From: Nephrocerus scutellatus
Lineage: Eukaryota > Arthropoda > Insecta > Diptera > Pipunculidae
Reading direction: 5' to 3'
DNA: 64,000 bases
Assembly: GCA_947095585.1 (NCBI GenBank)
Contig: OX352763.1
Coordinates: forward strand, 19,827,462-19,891,461
Shown: piece after piece, positions 13,401 to 28,400 of the stretch
How the letters are laid out: every line of letters starts with the position of its first letter
How positions within the stretch are numbered: position 1 is the first letter of the stretch
Position numbers and translations under genes: made by a program
The notes under the pieces: model-generated
The model's database searches: none
What the model saw: only the letters and a program-made list of their open reading frames with translations
What the model was told of the DNA's origin: nothing

Positions 13401-16400
13401 CATCTCAGCTACCCTGGATATCGGAAGGTCCCACGCTCCAACAACCGCGATACAAAAAACTATGGGTCAGACACTAATATCGGCTGCCACCCGACCCCCA
13501 GCCACAAAAGGTTTTACCCCCACCTTATAATTGATTCGTGGTGGTTTCGACAAAAAAGCGCTTTAATTCTCAAAATATAAGCTCGATACATTAATTCTAG
13601 TGTTTTTCCAATTTTTATATTCCTTCCAAATAATAGGTTTTCTCAAGGCCCTTAAAACAGGCGTTAGCTTTAGTGATGACCTCTTCGTTAGACTCTAATT
13701 GGTCAGCCATTTCTTCAGGTTTGGAAACAGGAAATAGCCATAGTGGGCTAAATCTGGAGAATATGCTGGATGGGGTAGCAGTTCGTAGCCAAATATATGA
13801 ATTTTTGCCATGGTGTCTACACACGTGTGCACCCGAGCATTGTCTTGATGGAACAGCACTTTTTTCTTCGCCAAATCAATATCAAATCTGTCCAAATCTC
13901 CCAAAAATATTCACCTGCCTTGATTGTTCCTTGGTCTCTAGTGTGTCGTGATGGATCCATGTTTCGTGCTTAATCAGCACGCGAAATTCACTTTTCTCCA
14001 TTTTAGTTAAAATTCACGAGTTTGTCTGCTTTCAAATGTTGTCAGAAAATAAATGACCCACTTTGCTCATAATTTGACAGTAGTCTGTCTATTAATAGAT
14101 GGAAGTTGACGGGAGCAGTGTTGCATTAATGTTTAAAAAAATTAATCAGTTGGTTTTTCAAAATCCACAGAGTTGTTTCTAGACAGATGCTTCTTCTATC
14201 TTAACGTTGTGTCCTGGGGGAAAATGAAAAAAAGATATCGCGTTACATATTTTTGGGTTTACAAAAAACCTTTTATTCAATAACTTCTCCGAATAAAAGC
14301 TCAACATTAATTTTTTTTCCTTTATTATATAAAATATGAAACTTCGTCTTCTTCTTCGTTAAAATCATCTCAGTTGTCTTGACCAAAAAACTTCACTGGC
14401 TCAGATTTCGAACTGAGTTCGTCCCATTAGGCAGTTCTTCGCTATCCTTTCAAAAAAAAAAATGGCACAAAGCCAACGCTCACCTTGGCACGGAAAAACT
14501 CTGATTCATGTGCTGCCAAATCAATCTACGATACGACAATCCTTCGTCCTGAGCCAAAAAATACTCTCCAAACTCGAGACCCGATTTTCTTAAAATTTTG
14601 TATATAACTTCATATAACTTATTTAACAAAAGTTATCCAATTTTTTCTTAATTTTGTACACATGGTTATCTTCGATAACAACACTTTTTGCAAAAATTTG
14701 GAAATTATCGTACCACAGAGCCGAAGGAAACCCCGGTTTTCTTCAAATCTCCGATGACAACACTTTTTGTAAAAAATTGCTGGTGATCGGGCTCGAGGGC
14801 CGAGGGGCTCCCATATATATATATATATATATTTTTTTTTTAAATCAACCCGATTTTATTCTAACTTTGCAAAACTGGTCTATTTCCGATGACAACACTT
14901 TTCACACATGTGTATTTCTGGTGACAACACTTTCTGTTATTTAGTAGTGATCAGGCAGGCTCCTGGGTCGGGGGGCTCCCATACATTTTTTTAAATAATC
15001 ACACCATATAGCGGGATACGCCATACTGTAATGACTGTGTTTTGTGTGCAGCGCTGCTTTGCGATTGGATTTGTTTTGTGGTTTGGTTGCAGTTCTTCGC
15101 ATGTGTTTTTATTTTTCAGCATTTATAGTGGAATTCAGTATACTTTTGGTTATAAGAGAATTAACATGAACAATTTTATTTTTATGGGTTGTTTTTTTCT
15201 TTTATTTTTACTGTTAATTGTTACTAATTCAAGTTGCTTTCTTTCTCACATAGAATTAATAAAGCTTGTCACTGAATAAATAAAATAAATATGAATATTG
15301 TATATTATGTCAAATGGCTAAGAGAAATGTTTTCACCTCCTATATTCAAGGTAAAAATCTAAATCTAAATCTAATAACCAATGATAAAATTGTTGTATGG
15401 GGTTATCCTGTTATGTAAAATAAGCGAAAAATATCTTGCACGTGGTACTCAACAGCGTTATATCTTTAACGTTCCATAGCATTATATTCCCCTCAGGTAC
15501 TTGCATCATTTATTGCATAAATTGTTTAGTCCCTTCGTTGCATTTATTTCTTTTTAAAGCGAACATACCGAACATAGCGGAAGCGGAGCTAGAATAGAAC
15601 CAAATTTAAAAATAACTTCAAAAAATCATCTTATTACTTCGCTTCGCTTGATTCGCTTTAAATACTATATTGATCTACTTTGAAAAATTTGTCCTGTGTA
15701 TGGTTCAACTAAACGATTCGGAATCTTTGAAAATTTCTCCATCACTTCACTTTTTCTTGTAAATTATCATCTCCTGAAATGGGAGGCCGGATGAACTCGA
15801 CCGACGCAAATGACATCTACGTGAGTGCTGCACCCATTTTCGATAGATTCCACGTATACATTTCTAAGATACACTCGTATGTACATCTGATGCAATGGAA
15901 AGCTTTCATGGGAAATAATTGTCATTGTCATCGAATCAACTCGCATGCCTGACATTTTAATGTCATTTTTGCCGATGATTCCGGAAAGAACGATCAAACA
16001 TTGACTTTAATACCAGTCTAATATTGCTGATGTCTGCTGCCGATGTCGATCGTCATATCATGTCATATCATCGCGGGCAAATAGGAAATTCCTACATCAT
16101 GTTTCGGTCGTCCGTCTCCTGATATTGAGAATTTGGTGGTTTCTTTTTTTCATTTTAGAATATCATCTGTTTTGGCGGCTCTCTCCGCTCCTGCATATAT
16201 TCATCCCGTGGCTTGGTTTTATAGCATTTTAATTGTAAAATGTTGTGGCCAAAACATTGTTGTTATTGCACAATAAAATATTTTCAAAGCGACTATAGCG
16301 GGTGGGAACTTTGTCTGTTGATATACAGGCTGCTTGAAAGAATTACTCATTTACAATAGATTCCCGTTTTTTTAATGCCATTTTACGACTTTTCTAACGA

Positions 16401-19400
16401 CATTAATGGGGAAATCTAGCGACACATAAAAATGTATGTTTTTTCTTTTGAATATTTGAAGTTAAAATGCAATAAAAACAGTGTCTAGTCTTATGTAGTC
16501 CTGCAAGGGAACACCAGCCATCTACAGTTAATTCGATTAGTGTAATGTGTTTATTATTGTCTTGGAAACATATTTCGAACATAACAATAGCACTAGAGGA
16601 TTATGAAAAAGTAAAATAAAGTTTAGTGGAATTTTACGATGCCATCAAAATGTTGTAACAAAAAGAAATTATCTGTTAAAAAGTTGAAAAATAATTAATG
16701 CATTATGAGTTATATTATCATAAATTATTTTTTATTACTGGGTTCTGTCTTCCCCACCAGAAAGTGTTTGTCTTGATAGTGTAGCCATGTTCAAGATTAT
16801 TTGCGAATTTTGTAATTTAATTTTTTACAGTTTCTATTTCTACCAGGATTTTCTGATATAGTACGTGGACGATATTTTTAATAGCTACTTTTACTTTCTT
16901 TTGTATAGTACCTTATCATGAAAATTTTCGAACTCGGGATTTTTGCAGATTTACCAATTACCGTATCTCCTGAGTCAGAAAAAGCGAAAATAAAAAAATC
17001 TCTGTTTGTCTGTCGGTCTGTGTCCACTCTACAGCCCAGACCGGCTGAACTTATCGGCATTAAAAATTCATATTTAAGCTTTTTACATAAATTGTGAGGG
17101 GCCAGATGATTTTGACAGAAATCTGACAGCCGGAAGTGACAGTTTATTAAGACAGTTTTTCGAGTTGTTGCAAATAACTCAAAAAGTATAGCACTTAGGA
17201 GGAATCTGTTAAGAGTGAAAATGAAATTTAAACAAAAAGCAAAACAAAAAATTTAAAAAAAATTTTGCTTAAAAAATAAATAAATAAATTTAATATACAT
17301 TTACTGAAGATTCCGGTCCCGTCCGTAAAAGAAAGTCGTGTTGTACCCATACCTCCATTTTTTTATTTGTTTATATATAAATTTATTGTTTACTTTTACT
17401 TAAAATACTTTATTTTACTTTTTACTTAAACTATAAACCTATTTGCCGTTCGTCAGCAAAACTTGTTTGTATTTGCCAAAGATTGCACTATGAAAGATTT
17501 ATGTAATATGAAATATTTTTGATATAAAAACCAATAATAACTCTATTAGGAAGCCAGTGAGGTTTAACAATTGGCATAAATTGTGATTATTTGAGGTACA
17601 GAAAATAAATAACAAAATCTATGAACGCCATTGCTATTATGTCAACGTACATAAAATTAGCTTTGTTAGAATGCAGTTGGCAGGACACGAGCGTGCAGGA
17701 GACCACAGCGTTTCAGATCCGTATTTTGCTGAAAGGATTCTATAGAGATTGGGGATGACATCGGGACCGGTGGAGAGTTTTTGTGCGTGAGGTCAGTGAA
17801 GAAGAATAAACTTAAACTCTCAATTACATTTTCACACTCCTTTATATTCAACCAACTATTCAGTTTAAGCTGATAAGTGAACTAACATTTGCATAATGCA
17901 CTTTCTTTGGTATAATAAAAAAAAACGCAGACTGTCTGAACGTATTCGTACCGGAAGAGCATCATTTTTTACCTACCATTAAGCTCTCTGTATCTATATA
18001 TATATTATATACTTTGGTGCCTTTAAAACCATTTGCGAGTATATTTGTCTCATGATTGATTGTTAAAAAATGTCCGCTGTCACCGGAACCACACGGAAAA
18101 CGGAAGTATTCTATTACAGAGTTTTGTTGCCCTCAATCGGAGGATATATTTCAGAATTTTCTTTAAACGGAAGGTTCCAGTGTACATCGCACACAACAGC
18201 ATAGATGAAACAAAAGGTAAAAATACGTAACAACTTTGCTTGTATCCCTGTGCATACAGAGGCACGCGCATTGCTTCAAGTACGCTCGTTATCCACTAAC
18301 AACGCCGCAATCACTGTCAGCAAAAACAACTGCAACAATAGCACTGCGTACGTGTGTATTGCTGCTTTGGAAAATGTGCATGGGAGACGACGATGCTCTA
18401 AATCTTCCCCTAAATTCCTAATTCAATGCGCCCAGAAATTTCCACATTTCCATGCTGCACATTGCACTACCGGTAAAATGTTTGTCGGCGTATATAGTGA
18501 GGTGATGTAGCGAAGGAGGAGGAATCCCTCTGTTTTCTGGATGGCGTCGTGTATTTTTATACACTCGCGCCCCAAACGCCCTCCCAAATACCACAGATGA
18601 GATTTTCCAAAGGTACTATACTTACTCACACACACTCCAACCGGCAGACAGAAGTTTCTTTACTATATTTCCTGTACGGGAAACGATGGAAAACCTCACA
18701 GTCGAAAACCGTCCACCGGCGTGTACAGTTCGTAAATATTTTCGTCATTCCAAATTGTGGTGATTTTTCTGGGATTTTTCAGCAGCTCTCGGAAAATTGT
18801 TTTTTTCTTTTTCGTTTTTTATTTTTGTTTGGACCGATTGCATATTTGTAGTTGGGAGGGAAATGCCGGCAGTTGATTTTGTGATTCTTTGAAATTTGTC
18901 CGCGCGTTTCGTTTGCATTAATCAACTGCATGAAAATATATTTTTTCCAATGTGTGCTTAACGAATGCGGTCAAACATTTGTGGTGTTTTTCGCACATTT
19001 ATGTTAATTGGAAATATCGCTAAAGAATATAACTAAAAAACTTTTATCTTGAGAATAGTTCGTCTTCGTCGTCGTCGAACAATCACTTCATTTGCAACGC
19101 TCAAGTGAAGAATTACTTGTGTCTGGAACAACATTAAAAAAAATCATACTACAAATTTTCCAACCTCCAACCTCCATTGCAAAATGGTGCAAATAAAAGT
19201 TGACAGTGCCGTAATCGGTAAAATCGCGAAGCAGTGGGGTCCCTCGCTTAGCGATTGCCTAGAAATTCACGCATCCCTGGAAAAGGGAGTCGCTAATAAA
19301 GGAACATGGAAATCTGTAAGTAAATTGTCATTGTCACAACTTGTTGGGGGGATGACTTTTGGGCCTGTTTGTCTTCCGTCTGGGATTCATCGATTTTCGC

Positions 19401-22400
19401 ACACATGCATCACAGCAAACAATCTGATGTGTGTTCGTAACTGCGCAATAAAAATTTCATCTACGTGTGCAGAAAGGATATCATAACATAGGTTTGGGGT
19501 ATATGCAGGCCAAGTTCCTGAGTTCACTGACTGAGCCGAGGAAAGGATTTTCCAGTTTGTTTGCCATTGCGCCATTTAGAATTAAATGACGATTTCTTGA
19601 TTCATAGTTGATGCATTGCTTTTGTTACAAATTTTTTTTATTTTAAACTTACCTTAGAAGTGTGGCCTTTTGGATTAATGTTTTTGTAGCGAAATCTATA
19701 TATGTACATAAAAATGATTGTGTAAGATAGTAAAGCGAGCTTCTCAGCTCGCCTATGGATAGTTGTAATACAGTCTAAACACTGAATTTTCTTAAAATTC
19801 CAATAGTAACCATTTAATTCACAAAATTCGTAACAATTTTTTTTGGGGGAACTTTTTTTCTTATTATTTATTATTTATTATTTTTACATGTGCCACACGC
19901 GTCACACGTGTCATACACGCCACACGCGTCACAATTTTTTTAAAACTAGTCCCATTAAATTCTGACTAGTAGAAGCCAAGATATACGAGTTCCTACCAAA
20001 AACTTGCCACTACTATAGACACATGAGCTAATGTATTCTGCTATGCGAGTGACTACACACTACAGTGTATGTATAGTTGTAATTCAGTCTAAAGACTAAT
20101 TAATTTATCTTAGAAGCCTAATAGTATGTAACGAAAATGTAGGTCTTTCATTCACTGAATGACATCAGTCAAAAGCGATTTCTGAAAGAGATTGAAAACC
20201 CCACATTTTAGTTTGCAAACGTTTGGGCTTAAAAAAAATCTATAGCGATGCGTAGATTGAGTTTTTTTTCCAGTTTTCGAGCAAGCCGAGCGCTAACCAA
20301 CTGTTTTAAAACAAGTCCCATGAAATTTTGACTGGTAGAAGCCGAGGTATACGACATGACAAACAAACGTACAAATGTACACACGTTCGCTAAAAAATTT
20401 TCATGTCCTCTGAATATAAGCTTCGCTCTTCGGGCTCGCAATTAAAGATAATTACGACTAACCACTAGACATACTGAAGATATATATATCCAGACAATAT
20501 GCGCGACTAGTGCTTCTAAAGCGTTATCTCTTTTTTATCCCAGTAGGTTTCGCCGCGGCTCAGTGGTTAATTCATGGACTTCTGAGTAGGAGGTTCGAGG
20601 TTCGGATCACAGAAAACACCAAAAGTATATTTCACGGTCATACCTCTCGCGAATGTCTGACAAATACCGAGAGTAACAACTTGTCACGGAAAGCTTCTCA
20701 ATTCAATTTTATTAAGTTTTGTAAAAACACAGAAGTTGTTCACTTTTTCAATGAATACACAAACTAAATGGACGCAGCTAACAGAAAAAAGGATACTACG
20801 TACGAAAGCCAACATTGCTTTGTTGCTGGTAGCGCTATTTCTTGTTTAGACCGATTACTTTTCAGTCCGCCGTTTACATAAAAAATCACCATACAATCAT
20901 TCGTTGTTAGGAATCTCGCGTTGTGGCTAGGGCATCCTGCCTAGTTTGACTTTGTTGCGCTTTGCCAGGGATTACAGGGCGTCTAAGCAGCTAATGCCCA
21001 TTTACACTTATCGGGATTAAAATCCGATCGAATATTCAGTTCGCCTGAAGCCCTGTGATCTGTAACGTTTGAGAGGTCATGACAGGAACGTGAACTTTTT
21101 ACATAGTTGTGTTTCTGTTGGTACTTACTCATGTGCGCTATTTTTCACACGACCAAAACCGGTTTTTCTGCTAAATCAGTTATGCACAATGCAAAATTAC
21201 TCTGTGAATGTGTGGTCGCTGCGAGTGCAGTAAATAGCAAAAGTATTTTATATGTTAACTCACTAGGGTGTATAATGGGTACTTTTGAGGCTATGTTATA
21301 GTGTATGAAACAGCCACTTTCGTCTATGGGCGTGTGAAAAAATATTTGTATTCCTGCGATTAAGGCTAGGCGCATATTGAGAGCAGCGCAACGCAGTGTT
21401 GCGTATTCGTTTTTAGCTTTGACTATAGAATATATGGACCGCCAATCAAATGACAGCTACATATATTTTTCAAATAAAAAGCGTATCCAACATCTGCAGC
21501 GACTACACGTTTCCGTGGCAAAAATGTAAACTAAAATACAAATTTAACGTACTTCTTAGTTCGTTTATTTCACACGGAAACGCGTAAGCGCTGCAGATGT
21601 TGGATACATGCATGAAGTTACCATTGACGGTCCATATATTCTGCAGTCAAAGGTTTTTAGGGCGTAGATTGTTGTACTAAATGACGCACTTTCACATTAT
21701 GCGGCATTCAGTGCTCTAAAAACTTTGGCTACGCTATCCTGTACTAAATATGCGGCTTTCGGCAATTATGCCCTTAGAATATAAACAAAAAAAATTGTTT
21801 GTCAATTGTTTCTCGCTTTTCAAAACTTTGTAGACCAGCACAGTACATATACGGAATCCTTATCACCATATACAACAGATTAAAAATATGTTTTGCATTA
21901 TCTTCAGATAGCTGATATCTGATATCGTCATAGCTTGCGGCTACATTGCAAATCTGCCATACATGAACCAATAATTCGTACCTGCATCACATTATTCTAG
22001 CATAGAGCTAGCTTCGCTTCTAGCTTTGAGTCACACTCAAATATGGCATTGAAATCGAAGCAAAACTATTTTCTTTGAATTTCTTGTATTCATTTTTTTT
22101 CTAAATTGACCATATTAAGCAGAAACTTATATATAGCCAAGTCAACAAGATATCATTTGTACGTTTATATATGTTTAGGAAAAAAAATTTGTTCAAATTT
22201 AGAATTACATCAGGTAGGTATACGAGTATTCCAGGCATCTGTTTTCGTCGTAGTGTAGAGGTCGTTAAAAAGCCGGTTCCACAATAACAAAATGTAAAAA
22301 AACACAACAGAAATTTCATTCGCATAATGTCCCCGTCACACGGAGAGAGAGAGAGAGAGAGTGAGAGAGATAGAGCAATGAAAAACCACGTGTTTCCAAT

Positions 22401-25400
22401 ATGGCAAGATCAACTTCTAAGAAAGAAACTTATTATGGATTGCAAGTTGCAGGAGACAAATAACGAATACAACGTATATAGGAGTACCTACATAATATCT
22501 AAAATGTAATTGCGCTGCACAGTGTGCACACACATCAAGTGCAATTATTGATTGCAAAAGTTGTTAAAATTAACAGTTGTATTCTAATTGCAAAATATTT
22601 TGCGTACTAACTTAAATGTGTGCCAATATCGCTTTTCAACTGCAAATCGAACCGACGATGATGTAATCAATCGCCTTTTGCTTTGGTTGTGTGCATTTGT
22701 TGACTTGATATCTTTCTTGTGTTTTTTTGAATTGATTAATGCATCGCGGCCGAAAAAACGAGGGCGGCAACTGACAACAACAATGAATTCGTTTTTGTTT
22801 TTTAAACGTCAGAATTTCGTCTTTTCTCACTCATATACCCACATGCCACACCTCTATTTCGAAGTTGTGTCTTCGTTTGTTCTGAATCACAGACGGGAAC
22901 TAATCTGTGTGCGTTTCGGTTATGGTACGGGAATGTTTTTGGTTTTGTTTAGTTGCTTAACTTCAATCGGCAGTTTGTGCCTCTGTTCGCGACCACAACT
23001 TCCTGTGAAGGCTGCCGCACATCAGCGTTACTGCAAACAAAGCAACAAACGACCCAACATACCTATCTAACTCAACTACTTAGCCCAAAGCAAACCTTCC
23101 AACTTGCTAAGCTACCTACCACTTACCACTATGCCCACAATTTTCGAATTTATTCTTTGCTGTTTAGTTTCGCTTTGCTATCATCTGCAACGCCACCAAA
23201 TTAAAAATCAAAAAATTTGGTTTTTATTGTTGTTGTATAGTGTTTGTTTGTTTTTTTTTAAGTGAACCGTTTATTATTAGACTTATCTTAACCTAACGCC
23301 TTAGAAGAGAAATCCATGTAAAATTGGCTTTCTTATTTTCACTTTTCTTTACCGCATTTAAGTTCAGATTTTGCAGAAAACGAATTGCGAATTTAATTGA
23401 TGAGTTTTATTGACATAAATGGGACTTATAGTAAATTGTTGTAAGTGATCAGTACTTTGTATATATTTCGTGGTTTTAAGACCATAGTGTTGGCATTCCT
23501 GATATGTCAAACAATCTGACATTGCAATTGTCATTTTATTCGCTATGGTCTGAGATTTACGAAAATGGATCGTTTAAATATCGAAAAACGCGTTAACATT
23601 TTTTCAAAGCTATTACAAAAGTGATGAATCTTTCATGGTCACTTTTGGCGTTTTATGAGGAGACTATAGCATTCAACATCCTTCATTGAAAAGATGGTGA
23701 AGAAATTCGAAGGAACTGGAAGTCGAAAGTAAAAAGGCCTGAAAATTATTTTAATGTACGCTCTGTGGAAAAGATCGCTGCTGTTAGTTAAAGTGTGGAT
23801 GAAGAACCGAATTTGTCATTTCCCCCATGTTCTCAGCAATTGAGCCTAAATTACGCCTCAATATGGCGTATTTTGCACCTAGATTTACACCTCCATCCGG
23901 ATCAAGGTCAGCTGACGCAACAATTAAAGCCTGTTGACCATTCACAGCGCAGGAGATACGTTCAATGGGGTCTGGAGCAACAGGCTGTGAACGGCTATTT
24001 TTCAAACAAAGGCTGTGTTCTCTGTTTATGTAGTAATCGGAGAGATTATATAACTGTCAGAATTCATATATGTGTTTTTTTTATTCTCTGAAGCGTTCTT
24101 TTTTACGCTCCGATAATTCTTGGATGTGATCTTTTTACTCTGAAAAAATGTACAGAACATTTTTTGACGACTGTAGTTGTTTTGTTGTTGGGACATGTCG
24201 ACTACTCCTCGCTTCGCCCTGAACTCCTTCAACAGTCTTGACGTGATGTGAAATGCATTTAAGGCTGTTAGCGCAGCTTGGCTGTTTGTCATGATGGATG
24301 TTTTCTAACTCACGGAGTTCCTTTCCAGTTAAAGTGAGTACATCTTTTGATGGCATGTACTTTTGCTTGGAATATGCTCAGGTACTTGAGTATACCACTT
24401 TATGGGTCACGGATCTATCTGGTACTCTGTCTCAGATCTGAATTGCTTCTTGAAGCTCATTATGGTTCTTATTGAATTCAAGCTTTTGCAACATGCTATC
24501 AGACGGCATGCTCGCTAAAGGAATCGGCTTGGCAAGTGAATCGACTATTACTCTTACCCTGCCCCTCGTGAAGCAGCTTACCTTGCTGCTAAAACGTAAC
24601 TTAGTTTCCTTGGATTTGCTCTCTACCACTATATGTAGTGGCAGTAGCCCAGAGATTGCCTCCAAGTTCGCTGTTGGGCAGGGTGTCATGGCCCCCGTAA
24701 TTAAAACACAGGCTAGTCTCTGTACCATTTCCAATTCCCTTCTTGTGGTGCTTAGCTTGGCCTATTCGCTTATGCCACTGCTCCATATGTAATGATTGGA
24801 ATAACAATTATGGTATACATACATTCTATGGTTCTGGGACTAACTCCGCAGGATTTTCCTGTCACCCTTCTGGACACCATTACAGCGCTCTTTTTGATTT
24901 TTGTAGTACTGCCTGTTGGAGTTTGTTCTATAGCAGTCTACTATCAAATATCAGTCTAAGGTATTTGACCTCTTTGCTGATAATGATTTCTTCTCCATTG
25001 AGGGTAATTGGGTAACCTGTCCTTTCTGGTTTGGGTTTAGCCTAAGTCACATCTCTTGGCACCATCTGCTCGTGATGGTTAATCTGTTGAAATGAAATTT
25101 GCCCCTTCTTAGCGGCATCCCATTCTAGTGTTAATGGTTTTTTCACCGACTGTGGCCTGCACATTATCTTGATACATAGCTTAGCACTATAGCATGAGTT
25201 CCCCAATTTTCGTGCGACATCACTGGCTTAATCTATGGATAAAAACTTTCCCATATGTACTCTATAATAATATTTGGCGCGACAGACCGTTGCGGACAAA
25301 GGCCTTGCTTCTCGCGACCATTCGTATTGAGCTTGTTAAATTTTTGCACACATTGCAGACGTTGGTCAGATTCGAACCTCGAACCTCCTGCTCCAAAGTC

Positions 25401-28400
25401 CAACGCACTAACTATTAGAGCCACGACGGCCCACTCTATGTGTGCTCTATGCAAAATAATTGAAAGCAAAATTTCTTTGTCTGAAATGTGGTTGACCCTG
25501 CCGCTAACCATTGAAAGTTGTGCTCTTAATAGAGTTCGGATGTATGATTTCTCAAAGCAATTACTGTTACCCTCCATATACATATTCGGATAGGTGTATT
25601 TTGTTTGTATTTCTGCTTCACTACTTTCTTCATTTAAATGCAATAGGAAATGGTTCATTTGTTGCTGTTGACACTGATTGCGCCACAAGCAAGTACGAGC
25701 ATAATTTCAAATTCTGTACTCAGCCTCTGACAGCTGTAATTTGTGGGTAGATTTTTGACGTAGAGTTTGTGCATAATGATGATGATGATGATGACGACGA
25801 TTAGGTTAGCTCCATATTATGCATACTTGCAGTTGTCTGTGTAGGAGTTGCTCAGAATCCAAACCCATTCATCAATCTCAATCTCACCGCGTTACGTGTT
25901 TGGGAAATAATTTAAATATTTTTTTTGGTTTCTTTCCATGCAAAATACCATCTCATCTAGATTTATTGGCTTTACTGCTTTCATACGTTTTAGTTAGTAA
26001 CGACAGACTTTGAGACTTTTTGCCTTCATTCAACTTTCTTTACTTCTGTAACCTCAGTCTATTTAGAGAATCATTATTTTCAATTCCAATTTACCCTTTA
26101 GACTACCGAAAAAGCAATTTAATTAAGTAGTTGTTTGCATCAAATTTTTACCTTATTCTTAAGTATCTTTTTAACGCTTAGAGTTTCGCAGAAATTCTTT
26201 TTCTTTAATATACTAGCGAGGGATACAATCCCATGGTTATATATGCAAGCAGTGAGGCCATGCAAGGGTTGACACGAGCCCTTATGGGGTCTTGTGTTCA
26301 GAGCCAGATCGGTGTTAAACAGAAATTTTGCATCTTGCAACCACTAAAATACAGTCTTAGTCATTTAGGCGTCTATTTCTAAGTCATAAGTCCAGCAAAG
26401 GTGTTATGACCCCGCTGTTGTCCTTTTTTTTTTTTTTTGTATTAATCCTATTGCAAAGTACTTTTCCCAATTCCAATTACGGCCTGAAATTCGCAATTTC
26501 AGAGTTAGATCCCTATGTAAGATCTTGTACAATCTTTGTCTTATACAACCACCATATTGGATGCTTTCGTTGTGCACAAATTCTGTGCTCAGGTGAGCTT
26601 ACTTTCTAACGTTTAAAATTTCCTGGACTTGCCTCAAACCACAAAACTGGTGTTAGATTTTTGAAATTATATTTCTTTTGGCGCGTTTAGTAGAGGGTGA
26701 AATTGAGAACGTTACGAAAGTGCGACTTGATGATTTAATTTTTCCATTGTCCGCTACGCAGTGCTGATCAACATAATATCCAGTACACAAACCACTAAAC
26801 GCTTTTCAAAATCTTGTGTGTCTTTTGAGGGGTCTTTGGTGAGTGTTTTGGGGGCCTTTTGATGGTCTTTTGTGGTATTTGAGTAGTCTTTTGGAAGTGT
26901 TTTTGGAGTCTTTTATATATTTTTTTTTAAAATAAAAAATAGCAAAATATCGGTGCCTAATAAAGTCTTTTGGGTCCTTCGACTTGTGATCGATCTTAGG
27001 CCTATATACGGTCAGACCAATAGCTTGTTGAAGACCGATATAGATTTATCTCTTCCAGTCTTCATCAATAGGGAAAAGGGATGTGTCCAATAATTAAATA
27101 GAGTCTTAAGCTAAGGTGGCTGTAAATCCGATTAAACGTATAATTTGAATGGACTTCTATGGCATCTATGGTTTCCTGCTACGTTGATCATTAATTTAGA
27201 TCATTGGTTGGATCTTATATACGCAAGTGCGGTCAGCATTTCTCGTTAATATGCTGACCTTGCTAATATGGTCTTGTCATCAAAATCTTCCAGAATCTAT
27301 TTGACCTTAGAGGGGATTGTTTGACGCGATGTTACACATCTCGGAAGGGAACCTCCCATCGCCTTGTTGGATCTTCTTTTTTATGTTGTTTTTACTGTAC
27401 AGGGTGTATCAGTTTATGTGACAAATACTTAATGTGATTCCTTGGTTAATTACGAGAAGAAAATCGTGTTGGAGGGGGGTTCTTTTTCACCCCCGGCGGT
27501 ATACGCAAGTACGTTTGTCACAACCGTCATCATTAGGTTGAATTCAATCCAAGGTTGTCAAAGTAACATCTTCGTAAATTCATTTAGGTATAAATGTATG
27601 GGCCGGATCATTTGATTGGTTCTCACATACTACCCTAACGGCTAAATTCAAATGGATATCTGCAACTTTTGGCAAATCATCTGCCAGAATTGATGCAAGA
27701 CGTCCACTTGACTCGAATCGAATGTTCTTTTAGCTGGGTGGTGCTTCTTGCCACAGGGGGCATATCTTATGTTAATGCATTTTTAAGTGAACATTATCAA
27801 AGCCAATGGATTGGTAGAAACGATTAGGTACTTTGACCGCCTAGGTACTGGACCTAACTCCTCTAGATTTTTTTGTGTGGTGAAGAATGAAAGAGCTGGT
27901 ATATGCCACAGAAATACAAACTTTAGAACAGCTAGGAAGGGCGACGATTGCAATGTACTGCCTTAAACAAACTTCATTTTACAAACTTTTCATTTTAGCC
28001 CTGCTACTGTTGACCGAATGCACAAACATTGTGCGATGCATTTGTAGAAAATTGACTAGGCTTTAATACTGCATTAGTCAAAAAAAAAAATTTACAACAG
28101 CATTTTTCGAGATAATCGCATTTGAAAATATAATTTGGTAAAAAACAATTTTTTTTTCGTCTTTGACGACCTTCAATCGGCAATGGGCTTGTCATTACAA
28201 GCGTTCAAGAGTTACAGGGTGTTAAGTGATGAATGATCAAGAGAACGTCTCTTCGCATTAAAATTCTACGTACACTGTAGCCGTATAGACCCACTCTCCC
28301 ATACGAGCTTTTGCTCGATATTAACAAAGGAATCACCTCTTTAAACTGATATACCCTGTATAATGCCCCGGAAAACTTCACTTGGCTTACCACATTGGTC

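Noticed and set aside
13152..13580. Plus-strand open frame of 142 codons
   Set aside because: Openness follows from C-rich, stop-poor composition. No recognisable protein.
20936..21070. Imperfect hairpin as a non-coding RNA gene
   Set aside because: Short arms with mismatches and no promoter or terminator signal; noted only as an inverted repeat.
22588..23070. Plus-strand open frame of 160 codons
   Set aside because: Starts without an ATG in good context, has no domain, and its base composition equals that of the flanking intron.
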